DNA from: Marinobacter sp. S0848L
GTDB taxonomy: Bacteria > Pseudomonadota > Gammaproteobacteria > Pseudomonadales > Oleiphilaceae
Assembly (NCBI RefSeq): GCF_023016065.1
Contig: NZ_JALKAQ010000003.1
Location: 242,838-306,837 of the forward strand
DNA: 64,000 nt
Direction of reading: 5' to 3'
Shown: one piece after another, positions 57,491-64,000 of the stretch
How the letters are laid out: each line of letters begins with the position of its first letter
Position numbering within the stretch: the first letter of the stretch is position 1
Notes under the pieces: model-generated
What the model was told of the DNA's origin: nothing
Seen by the model: only the letters and a program-made list of their open reading frames with translations
Database searches by the model: none
Position numbers and translations under genes: made by a program

Positions 57491-58303
57491 TCAGCTGAAC
57501 AGTTCTTGCAGCTTCTCGCCGGGTTCCGGTGCGCGCATGAACGACTCACCAATCAGGAAGCCGTAAATGCCACGTTCGGTCATCGCCTGCACGTCGGCGC
57601 GGGTCATGATGCCGCTTTCGGTAATGGCCAAACGGTCAGAACCAATGCGCTGATACAGGTCGAAAGTGGTGTCCAGCGACACCTCGAAGTTGTGCAGGTT
57701 GCGGTTATTGATGCCCACCAGCGGCGTGCTCAGGGTCAGGGCATCGTCCATCTCTTCGCCGTTGTGCACTTCCACCAGCACGTCCAGCCCGATCTCGTGG
57801 GCAATGCCTTCCAGTTCCTGCATCTGGTCTTTGGTCAGGCAGGCGGCAATCAGCAGAATACAGTCGGCACCGATGGCGCGGCTTTCGTACACCTGATAGG
57901 GCGCGACCATGAAATCCTTGCGGATCACCGGCAGGCTGCAGGCCGCTCGGGCCGCTTTCAGATAGTCTTCGTGGCCCTGGAAGAAATCTTGGTCAGTGAG
58001 GACCGACAAGCAGGCTGCACCGCCTTTTTCGTAGCTTTCGGCAATGGCCTCCGGCTCGAACGGATCGCGCAGAATGCCTTTGCTGGGGGAGGCTTTCTTG
58101 ATCTCGGCAATCACCGCCGCTTGTTGCTGCTCAATGCGCGAACGCAGCGCATGGGCGAAGCCCCGTGCCGGCGGCTGGTCACCCGCCATGGCCTTGAGGT
58201 CCGCAATGGAAGCTTTCGGTTTGCGCTCGTCCACTTCCTGCCATTTGCGGTCAACAATCTTGCGCAGAATGGTGGGGGTACGATCATTGTGCCTGTTGGT
58301 CAT
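57491..58303 (-). CDS. trpC: Indole-3-glycerol phosphate synthase
   Basis: A 270-residue TIM-barrel enzyme of tryptophan synthesis that closes the indole ring. [12 protein letters not shown] carries the catalytic Lys, [11 protein letters not shown] and [22 protein letters not shown] the following conserved Lys/Asp region, VGINNRNL the Asn site, and [11 protein letters not shown] the Glu-Ser phosphate loop. No fused TrpF domain is present. The ATG at 58303 has a GAGG ribosome-binding site, and trpD ends seven bases upstream. Confidence 0.97.
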   Translation of the reverse strand: MTNRHNDRTPTILRKIVDRKWQEVDERKPKASIADLKAMAGDQPPARGFAHALRSRIEQQQAAVIAEIKKASPSKGILRDPFEPEAIAESYEKGGAACLSVLTDQDFFQGHEDYLKAARAACSLPVIRKDFMVAPYQVYESRAIGADCILLIAACLTKDQMQELEGIAHEIGLDVLVEVHNGEEMDDALTLSTPLVGINNRNLHNFEVSLDTTFDLYQRIGSDRLAITESGIMTRADVQAMTERGIYGFLIGESFMRAPEPGEKLQELFS

Positions 58304-58310
58304 GTCGGCC

Positions 58311-59339
58311 TCAGAAACAGTGGGAAAAATCGGCAAGCTCAGACATCTTGCCGGCCGCCAGGCCAGAGCCCATGGCGTCCAGCGCCATCTCAACGCCCAT
58401 CTGTGGGGTGTTGGCCAGGCCGGCAATGTAAATCGCCGCACCGGCGTTCAGAGCAATCATGTCGCGGGCTTTCTCGGTGGTTTCGTCGTGCTGACGACCG
58501 AAGGCGGCGCGGATCAGCTTCAGGGATTCGTCAGAGGAATCCACAGTCAGGCCCACAAGGGTCTGGCTCTTGATGCCCAGATCTTCCGGGGTGATGCTGT
58601 ATTCGGTGATGGTACCGTCTTTCAGTTCGGCCACATACGTCTCGGTGGCCAGACTGATTTCATCCAGACCGTCTTTCGAGTGCACCACCATAATGTGCTC
58701 GGCACCCAAACGCTGCATCACTTCCGCCATAGGGCGGCACAGGGCTTTGGTGAACACACCGATCAGCTGGCGCTTCACGCCCGCCGGGTTGGTCATGGGG
58801 CCGAGGATGTTGAAGATGGTGCGGCAACCCAGTTCTTTGCGGGGGCCAATGGCGTGCTTCATGGCGCCGTGGTGAGACGGGGCGAACATAAAGCCGACGC
58901 CGATTTGTTCCACGCAGCGAGCGACCTCTTCTGGTGACATGGTCAGATTCACGCCGGCTTTCTCGATCAAATCGGCACTGCCGCTCTTGGACGACACGCC
59001 CCGGTTGCCGTGCTTGGCGACAAACCCGCCGGCGGCAGCCACCACGAACGAGGCCGCAGACGATACGTTGAACAGGTTAGCGCCATCGCCGCCGGTACCC
59101 ACAATATCCACCAGAGGCTCAGCGTTGATTTCAACTTTGGTGACCAGCTCGCGCATGACTTCGGTGGCACCGGTAATCTCGTCAATGGTTTCGCTTTTCA
59201 GGCGCAACCCCATCAGAAAGGCACCCACCTGCGCATCGGTGGCTTCGCCGTTCATGACAATGCGCATCACATCCTTCATTTCCTCACGGGACAAATCCAG
59301 ATTGGCGGCAATGCGGTCGAGGGCTTGTTTCATATCCAT
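58311..59339 (-). CDS. trpD: Anthranilate phosphoribosyltransferase
   Basis: Joins anthranilate to phosphoribosyl pyrophosphate. The 342 residues match the free-standing enzyme. [18 protein letters not shown] is the PRPP-binding glycine loop, [16 protein letters not shown] the anthranilate/Mg segment and [20 protein letters not shown] the conserved Arg/Asn block. It lies between trpG and trpC in a compact trpGDC operon. An alternative start is the ATG at 59333. Confidence 0.97.
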   Translation of the reverse strand: MDMKQALDRIAANLDLSREEMKDVMRIVMNGEATDAQVGAFLMGLRLKSETIDEITGATEVMRELVTKVEINAEPLVDIVGTGGDGANLFNVSSAASFVVAAAGGFVAKHGNRGVSSKSGSADLIEKAGVNLTMSPEEVARCVEQIGVGFMFAPSHHGAMKHAIGPRKELGCRTIFNILGPMTNPAGVKRQLIGVFTKALCRPMAEVMQRLGAEHIMVVHSKDGLDEISLATETYVAELKDGTITEYSITPEDLGIKSQTLVGLTVDSSDESLKLIRAAFGRQHDETTEKARDMIALNAGAAIYIAGLANTPQMGVEMALDAMGSGLAAGKMSELADFSHCF

Positions 59340-59355
59340 GCGTGGGTGTCCTTTC

Positions 59356-59934
59356 TTATGATTTGAGGAAGTTGCGCAGCAATTCGTGGCCTTGCTCAGT
59401 CATGATCGACTCGGGGTGGAACTGCACGCCTTCAATCGGCAACGTCTTGTGGCGCACGCCCATGATCTCTTCGATGGAGCCGTCTTCGTTGCGGGTCCAG
59501 GCGGTCACTTCCAGGCAATCCGGCAGAGTGTTCTGATCAATCACCAAGCTGTGGTAACGGGTGGCCTGCAGCGGGTTGTTCAAACCCCGGAACACGCCCG
59601 TGTCTTTGTGGTAAACGGGGGACACCTTGCCGTGCATCACACGCCCGGCGCGAATGGTGTCGCCGCCAAACACCTGCCCGATGGACTGATGGCCCAGACA
59701 AATGCCCAGAATCGGAAGCTTGCCGGCAAAATGGCGAATGGCTTCCATGGAAATGCCCGCTTCATTCGGGGTGCAGGGGCCGGGGGAAATCACCAGCCGT
59801 TCCGGGTTCAGCGCCTCGATTTCCTCAATGGTGATCTCATCGTTCCGGTGCACCTGAACCTCGGTACCCAGCTCGGCCAGATACTGGACAATGTTGTAGG
59901 TGAAGGAATCGTAGTTATCAATCATCAGCAGCAT
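59356..59934 (-). CDS. trpG: Anthranilate synthase glutamine amidotransferase subunit
   Basis: A 192-residue class I glutamine amidotransferase that supplies ammonia for anthranilate (and possibly p-aminobenzoate) synthesis. [12 protein letters not shown] carries the nucleophile Cys, and [11 protein letters not shown] the His-Glu pair. [14 protein letters not shown] is the usual start, at the ATG at 59934; the longer upstream frame is rejected. trpE is not adjacent, so it must be elsewhere, as in Pseudomonas-like genomes where the trpE locus and trpGDC can be near but separated. Confidence 0.96.
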   Translation of the reverse strand: MLLMIDNYDSFTYNIVQYLAELGTEVQVHRNDEITIEEIEALNPERLVISPGPCTPNEAGISMEAIRHFAGKLPILGICLGHQSIGQVFGGDTIRAGRVMHGKVSPVYHKDTGVFRGLNNPLQATRYHSLVIDQNTLPDCLEVTAWTRNEDGSIEEIMGVRHKTLPIEGVQFHPESIMTEQGHELLRNFLKS

Positions 59935-60101
59935 AGCGATCGGGACCGTATGTTCTAGCAGTGGATGTGTTCGCCATGCGGGCGGTGCTGTGTATAAACG
60001 CGATTCACAGCGCACATTGCCGGAGGTTTGGCGCAAACAGACAGGGGATTATTGCAGCCCACCGGCTTGGGTACAATATGGGGCCGGCGGGGAGGCCGGC
60101 A

Positions 60102-60488
60102 TTAAGCCTCAGCCTGAAGATCAAAATGCCGTGCCGAGGCGCGCAGGGTTTCCACATGCACGTGGCGGCAATCCAGTTCAAAGCGTTTGGCGGCCTGTGC
60201 CAACGTGGCTTTTATCCGGCTGTAGGCTTCTTCTTCATCTTCCGGCAGCACCGACAGCATCAGGCTGATCACCGGCTCCTTGTGAATTTCGCCTTCGTAG
60301 GCGTTTTTGAACGCCTGACCATCATCGGCCCAGAACCCGGTTAGAGTCGCACTGTCGGAAGAATGCAGCACCGTGGCCCCACCAAACCGCCGCGACAACT
60401 GGCCCGCCACAAAGTCGCCAACCTCGGCCATTTTCTCCGGGCTGATTGAGAACAGCACCAAAAAGCGGATACGGGCATTGTCTGTCAT
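60102..60488 (-). CDS. Small conserved-looking protein of unknown function
   Basis: 128 residues, soluble, no signal peptide or membrane segment. Begins MTDNARIRFLVLFSISPEKMAEVG and has an alternating strand/helix pattern that suggests a small ferredoxin-like alpha-beta fold. HSSDSATLTGFWADDGQAF and CRHVHVETLRASARHFD are distinct blocks, but I do not recognise the family. It lies 24 bases after the two-membrane-segment protein gene on the same strand, so they are probably co-transcribed. Confidence 0.6.
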   Translation of the reverse strand: MTDNARIRFLVLFSISPEKMAEVGDFVAGQLSRRFGGATVLHSSDSATLTGFWADDGQAFKNAYEGEIHKEPVISLMLSVLPEDEEEAYSRIKATLAQAAKRFELDCRHVHVETLRASARHFDLQAEA

Positions 60489-60512
60489 GGTTGCAACCTT
60501 ATTGTTCGCGGA

Positions 60513-61874
60513 TCAGCGTTTGGCCAGATAAATATAGATGAAGATCGCCACCAACAAGGCAGACGATAACGCAATGGCCCCATTGGGCGGCAACCACAAG
60601 AACACATCCAGAATGCCGGGGAAATCGTCTCGGGGCAGGTTGCGGGAAGCAGTGGTCAGCGAGATAAACAGCTCCACCAGTGCCACGCCCCCGATGCCGG
60701 CCAGAATCAGCTCCACGGTTTTATCCACACGGGATTTGCGCGCTTCCAGCAGTCGGGCAATGCGCGAACGAATCAAATCCGTACGCTCCAGCGCGCTGCT
60801 GATCAGAGTATCCAGCTGCCAGGCTGCGCAGGTGTCTTCCACAATGCGGGCCCGGTCGGCCTGCACCCCGGCACGCGCTTCTTTGAACTCCAGCCGGCTG
60901 AACTCGAGGTGATCGAGGCTCACGGTAATGTTCGCCATCAACCGGTTCAGCTCCCCGTTACGAGTGCGCTTCGCGCCCAGCATATCGGTGAGCTGTGAAT
61001 AACTGGATTTCAGAATGGCGCCGTAAATAAACAAAATGGCGTTGTAGAGCTGGCAGATGGACAAGCCCCGGAACCAGTCATCGCGGCAGTCTTGCGGCTG
61101 GTCACCCACCACCAGAATGTTGCCAGAGCCCACATAGTGGCGCGCCTGTTTGAGATCGTCGAGGGAACCGGCGTAAGACGCCCACTGGCGTAACAACTCA
61201 CCCACAGGCTGATCCAGCTCATCTGGGCTGGCCACAATACTGCGCCCGGTCCAGAGCACATGGCTGGCGGGGGCGGTGGCTTCGCGGAATTCTACATCTT
61301 TAAAAACCGTCAGTTTGTTCGGGTCCCGCAGTTGTTGCTCATCGCCCGCTTTGCTCTTGCCAAAACGTGACGAAAACTCCCGGCAATAAGTCTGAAAAGC
61401 CCGATAAATCAGCGCCCCGTAAACATCCCCTGCCGCATCCGACAGGGTGCGGTCTAACTGGCCGGATTCAACCAAGGTTGCCAGCGTGGCCTCGTCCACC
61501 TGGATCATGACATCCAACCGCAGCAGTGCCACCGTGTCGTCGTACAGAAACAGTTGGCAGGCGTCGATTTCGCCGTTCCAGTCATCACAAATGCGCGCCA
61601 GATTCTCCGAACGCGCCCGAGCGGCCGAATGATCAATGTCGTAGCAATCAAACGGCTGGAAGAACACCGGCAAACTGTCGTGGGCCAGCGTGCCGTAGCC
61701 GTTGGCCCATGGCCAATCGAACGACGTAAGCGCGTCTGCCGCCGGCAGCAAGCGCTTGCCACCGCAACCGGAACCACCCTGCAACGCCTTGGCCGCGCGG
61801 TGTTCGCTGTTGGCACTGATGGGCGAGCGAACCGGAGAAAGGGTGGCAATCCGCAGTGTGGTTTTGTTGGTCAT
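60513..61874 (-). CDS. Unknown protein with two C-terminal membrane segments
   Basis: 453 residues. The body is soluble-looking and mixed alpha-beta. A long helical stretch (about 290-385), rich in Arg and Glu and possibly coiled-coil, leads to two hydrophobic segments at the C-terminus (about 387-407 and 430-450), so the protein is tail-anchored with a cytosolic body. FGKSKAGDEQQL, DWFRGLSICQLYNAILFIY and LTDMLGAKRTRNGELNRL are striking but unassigned blocks; the layout recalls RMD1/DUF155- or CorA-like tail-anchored proteins only in form. It is the last host-type gene before the integron-like cassettes. Confidence 0.6.
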   Translation of the reverse strand: MTNKTTLRIATLSPVRSPISANSEHRAAKALQGGSGCGGKRLLPAADALTSFDWPWANGYGTLAHDSLPVFFQPFDCYDIDHSAARARSENLARICDDWNGEIDACQLFLYDDTVALLRLDVMIQVDEATLATLVESGQLDRTLSDAAGDVYGALIYRAFQTYCREFSSRFGKSKAGDEQQLRDPNKLTVFKDVEFREATAPASHVLWTGRSIVASPDELDQPVGELLRQWASYAGSLDDLKQARHYVGSGNILVVGDQPQDCRDDWFRGLSICQLYNAILFIYGAILKSSYSQLTDMLGAKRTRNGELNRLMANITVSLDHLEFSRLEFKEARAGVQADRARIVEDTCAAWQLDTLISSALERTDLIRSRIARLLEARKSRVDKTVELILAGIGGVALVELFISLTTASRNLPRDDFPGILDVFLWLPPNGAIALSSALLVAIFIYIYLAKR

Positions 61875-62194
61875 TGAAGGCTTTACGGGATTTAGCTCGG
61901 GGTGGAGAGGTGATGGCTTTGGAGTATAGCGGGATTGGGTGGGGTTCTGAATGGGGTGGGGTAAAGCGACGGTTGTACCCTCGTGTATCGTGTGTTGATT
62001 GGGAAGCGGTTCTCGGAATTTTGTGGGAAAAAGCGTGACTGTTAGTAAGCTTTTGATATGGGTGCTGGTTTCTTGAGGGATAAGTTCGTCGGGATAGGGC
62101 GTATAACTCCAAATGTGGTTGGCGGGGTGCCGTGTGCGGCGCCGATTTTTATTAGAAAGGACGGAGTTATACGAACGCGTTCGTATAACTAGCT
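61875..62194. other. Non-coding junction between chromosome backbone and cassette array
   Basis: About 320 bases with no convincing gene and no integrase frame on either strand. The left part contains the promoter region of the minus-strand membrane-protein gene. The right part (62100-62190) holds inverted repeats built from GTATAAC/GTTATAC cores (see next entry). The T/G-rich left part shows no other clear signal. Confidence 0.5.
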
Positions 62195-62202
62195 GTTATG
62201 CG
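62100..62202. repeat. attC/attI-like inverted repeats at the left edge of the cassette array
   Basis: CGTATAACTCC (62100-62110) and GGAGTTATACG (62163-62173) are exact reverse complements about 50 bases apart, enclosing a GC-rich imperfect hairpin, the geometry of an attC site. Overlapping it is a perfect 26-base palindrome (62165-62190) built from the same cores. The right-most core, GTTATGCG (62195-62202), is where the first cassette begins. The mix of three close core sites suggests a rearranged attC, or attI-attC junction remains. Confidence 0.6.
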
Positions 62203-62219
62203 AGAAAAGAGGAGCAAAG

Positions 62220-62762
62220 ATGCTAACTTTCATCCGGAGATTTTTCGGCAAAGCTCCCGCAAAGGAAATTTCGGGTCAGCAGAAAGGCCCGGACCAGTAT
62301 CTATTGCGAGAAGTTGAGAAAAACGATCTGATTCGCAAAGATCAGATAGAGGTCATACTTCAGCATCTCAACAATGAGATCAATCTGAACAAGACGGGAA
62401 ACAAACTCACAGCAGATGAAAAAAAGGAGCTGGGAATAAACCCTCGCCTACAAATCACCCATGAGTTACTTGCTGTTTTAAATGAAAAGGGTCGAGCTCA
62501 AAGCGACCCCAAGAGTGTTTTGTCATCTATTGCGATGAAGGCCAATTTTGCCCGGTCCCACGACGAAAATATTCAGAACTATAAAAGCATGGGGCTCAAA
62601 AAGTATGAGGTGGTTGCCTGCCGGGATCAGCGAGATTGTTCGTGGTGCAAGTCAATGGATGGAAAGAAGCTACCGGTAAATCAGAGCATTAACGAACTGA
62701 TAGAACAAAATTGCAGATGCGATAGTCACTGCAGATTGGTCACGGTCGCGGTGCTTGACTGA
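62220..62762 (+). CDS. Cassette gene: Cys-rich protein with phage Mu F-like C-terminus
   Basis: A 180-residue protein that opens with a short basic/hydrophobic stretch (MLTFIRRFFGK) and a helical middle part. The C-terminal ~50 residues place Cys134, Cys140 and Cys143 in a CRDQRDCSWCKSMDGK block, then an NCRCDSHC block (Cys165, 167, 171). This CxxC...DGK...NCRC layout resembles the C-terminus of Mu F/SPP1 gp7-type minor head proteins and looks zinc-binding. A GAGGAGC ribosome-binding site precedes the ATG. It sits alone between two recombination core sites, so it is a cassette gene, not part of a prophage. Function unknown. Confidence 0.7.
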   Translation: MLTFIRRFFGKAPAKEISGQQKGPDQYLLREVEKNDLIRKDQIEVILQHLNNEINLNKTGNKLTADEKKELGINPRLQITHELLAVLNEKGRAQSDPKSVLSSIAMKANFARSHDENIQNYKSMGLKKYEVVACRDQRDCSWCKSMDGKKLPVNQSINELIEQNCRCDSHCRLVTVAVLD

Positions 62763-62770
62763 GGGTAACC

Positions 62771-62857
62771 GCATAACAAGGCCAGGCGCGGCGACGTCTA
62801 CTACATTGCGGCTTCGCCTCCATTCCGTAGCCGCGCATGCTGGCTAGCGTTATATGA
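62771..62857 (+). repeat. attC recombination site of the first cassette
   Basis: Starts with the core GCATAAC (62771-62777) and ends in GCGTTATATGA (62847-62857), with the predicted crossover after G62849. Inner arms GCCAG/CTGGC and GCGCGGC/GCCGCGC pair, giving the long imperfect hairpin of attC sites at about 85 bases. CGCATAAC is the exact reverse complement of GTTATGCG at the left edge of this cassette, which is what cassette insertion creates. Confidence 0.8.
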
Positions 62858-62874
62858 ATCGAGGATCGTACTAA

Positions 62875-63900
62875 ATGGGAAGGGATCTAACCTTATATCC
62901 AAAGAAGGCAACCAGAACTGACCTGAACGGCTATTTGGAAGGGCTAGGATTCAAGAAATGTAAGCATTTTTGGGATTGGCCGAAAGGAACTCTCAACTAT
63001 TCTTGGTTTGACTATGAAGATTTTCGGTCAATAGATGGCGTCTCAGCAGATATTTACCCCGTTTCGGGTGAAGAGTTGGAAGTCACTGGCAACGAGTGGG
63101 CTTTGCATGTCCGTAACTTATATAGCGCTAGTTGGCATGACGTAAAAATGCTAAACGATGTGCTCCGAGGAGCGCGGAAACGCTTTGGCGGCATTATCAG
63201 AGGCGATTACGGAACCAATCGCTATGCACCGTTGTGGGAGGATGATAGCACCCCGGTTAGCAGAGGAATTTCTGCAACGTATAACCATGTCCAACGAGAG
63301 TTATCAGCAGTCCGGTTCGCCCTACCGGGTCCCTCCGCGAAGTTCCCTGAACAAAAAGGTGGAAAGGTTGATGATTTTATTGAGTTTACCAAAACATTAG
63401 ACCCCAGTAGGGTTTTATATAATGGCCTAGTTCCATTTGCTGTTGCTATGTTTGAGTACTTTTTCTCACAAGCTTTCCAGATTTTGATCAAGTATGACCA
63501 GTTTGCACTAGAGAAGCGTGAGTCCCATCGGCAGAAGCTCGATTTTGATACTCTTCTTGAAGTAGAGCGAAAAGAAGAAACGGTCGAGGGGGTCATAGCA
63601 AGAAATTATACATTTCAGAACATTGATCAGTTGAACAAAGCCTACAAAGATTGGCTGGGGATTGATGTAAGAAAGATCCTTTATAAAAAGAAGAAAATCG
63701 GGAATTCAGTGACCTTCTTAGAGAATCGGATTGCAGACATAATTCAGTATAGACACGGTATTGTGCACCATTTTGCAATAGATAGGTCACTGACGCAGCA
63801 GGGGTATATTCATATCCTTGAGGCTATCGAAAAGGCTATAGCCGAATTCATAGCATTCATTGAGCGTAGATATGACTTCAAAGTCGATGATCACTTCTAA
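62875..63900 (+). CDS. Cassette gene: HEPN-like protein with RX4H motif
   Basis: 341 residues, AT-richer than the host genes. The N-terminal ~130 residues (GRDLTLYPKKATRTDLNGYL and after) form an unknown mixed region; the C-terminal part is helical. YRHGIVHHFAID contains Arg293 and His298 in the RX4H arrangement of HEPN RNases, with a following helix (IHILEAIEKAIAEFIAFIERR) typical of that fold. HEPN proteins act as toxins or in phage defence, often cutting RNA. A GAGGA ribosome-binding site lies nine bases before the ATG. It fills the second cassette alone. No antitoxin partner is in view. Confidence 0.7.
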   Translation: MGRDLTLYPKKATRTDLNGYLEGLGFKKCKHFWDWPKGTLNYSWFDYEDFRSIDGVSADIYPVSGEELEVTGNEWALHVRNLYSASWHDVKMLNDVLRGARKRFGGIIRGDYGTNRYAPLWEDDSTPVSRGISATYNHVQRELSAVRFALPGPSAKFPEQKGGKVDDFIEFTKTLDPSRVLYNGLVPFAVAMFEYFFSQAFQILIKYDQFALEKRESHRQKLDFDTLLEVERKEETVEGVIARNYTFQNIDQLNKAYKDWLGIDVRKILYKKKKIGNSVTFLENRIADIIQYRHGIVHHFAIDRSLTQQGYIHILEAIEKAIAEFIAFIERRYDFKVDDHF

Positions 63901-63901
63901 A

Positions 63902-64000
63902 TCATATAACCCATATGAGCCTTCTCGTAATCAATAGGCAATAGTGATTTTTTTGGCCGCGCCAGCGGCCAACCTAAACCCATGAGCGAGAACGCCTGCT
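63902..64000 (+). repeat. Start of the attC site of the second cassette (cut by window end)
   Basis: TCATATAAC (63902-63910), two bases after the stop codon, is the exact reverse complement of GTTATATGA at the left edge of this cassette (62849-62857). An inner hairpin, TTGGCCGC-GCCA-GCGGCCAA (63953-63972), follows. The right core is beyond the window. Confidence 0.7.

Noticed and set aside
60083..60100. GCCGGC-GGGGAG-GCCGGC hairpin as a terminator of the DUF gene
   Set aside because: No T-tract on the relevant strand, and the arms are themselves self-complementary six-base words that occur by chance in GC-rich DNA.
61875..62219. An integron integrase gene or attI with promoter Pc
   Set aside because: No frame long enough for a tyrosine recombinase on either strand in this gap, and the upstream gene is an unrelated membrane protein.
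62220..63900. Prophage remnant, because of the Mu F-like protein
   Set aside because: No other phage gene is present, and each gene is bounded by integron core sites; a cassette array explains the layout better.

Overview
The window reads as chromosome of a marine gammaproteobacterium close to Marinobacter. This rests on gene content and order (hemB-ppk1, cytochrome c4 and dsbA next to the engB GTPase gene, coaBC-dut-algC-argB, a Vfr/CRP-type regulator beside speD, a complete petrobactin-type siderophore locus); no database search was possible. Coding density is high, both strands are used, and no rRNA, tRNA, CRISPR array, insertion sequence or prophage was seen.

Layout. 1-4.2 kb: 3' end of hemB, then ppk1 and a DUF945 protein. 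4.2-9.6 kb, mostly minus strand: coaD, then an alcohol-oxidation set (GMC flavoprotein, Tat-exported small subunit, aldehyde dehydrogenase) divergent from a TetR regulator, with a 16-bp perfect palindrome between them. 9.8-13 kb: engB, cytochrome c4, dsbA and an endonuclease/exonuclease/phosphatase-fold protein. 13.2-16.4 kb: a glycine-betaine type ABC importer (proX-proW-proV). 16.4-27 kb: rpmB-rpmG, radC, coaBC-dut, membrane-anchored algC, then the arginine genes argB, argE and argA, with an unknown Sm-like-tailed membrane protein among them. 27-35 kb: a putative aminopeptidase lipoprotein, a 1246-residue PilZ/DUF1631/degenerate GGDEF-EAL protein, a phosphoribulokinase-like kinase, speD, an OsmC protein and crp/vfr. 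35.1-39.5 kb, minus: sterol desaturase, lipase-like hydrolase, modA, modB and modC, several overlapping. 39.6-42.8 kb: two glutathione S-transferases, a META-domain lipoprotein and a DUF4202 protein.

42.8-57.5 kb is an iron-acquisition island. A Fur-box-preceded orphan response regulator that lacks its phospho-acceptor Asp is followed by a TonB receptor and a binding-protein/permease/ATPase set on the plus strand. These converge on a six-gene minus-strand operon matching asbABCDEF of petrobactin biosynthesis, in which every gene overlaps the next. A Fur-box-like site lies just upstream of asbA. A MATE exporter gene sits between this operon and trpG-trpD-trpC.

The last 1.9 kb differs from the rest. 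It is visibly AT-richer and is organised as integron gene cassettes. Two consecutive cassettes each begin with a G^TTRYRY-like core site whose exact reverse complement opens the attC site after the same cassette's gene. They encode a Cys-rich protein resembling the C-terminus of phage Mu F-type head proteins, and a HEPN-like protein with an RX4H motif. No integrase gene is in view. This array edge, and the iron island with its phosphorylation-dead regulator, are the most interesting parts of the window.
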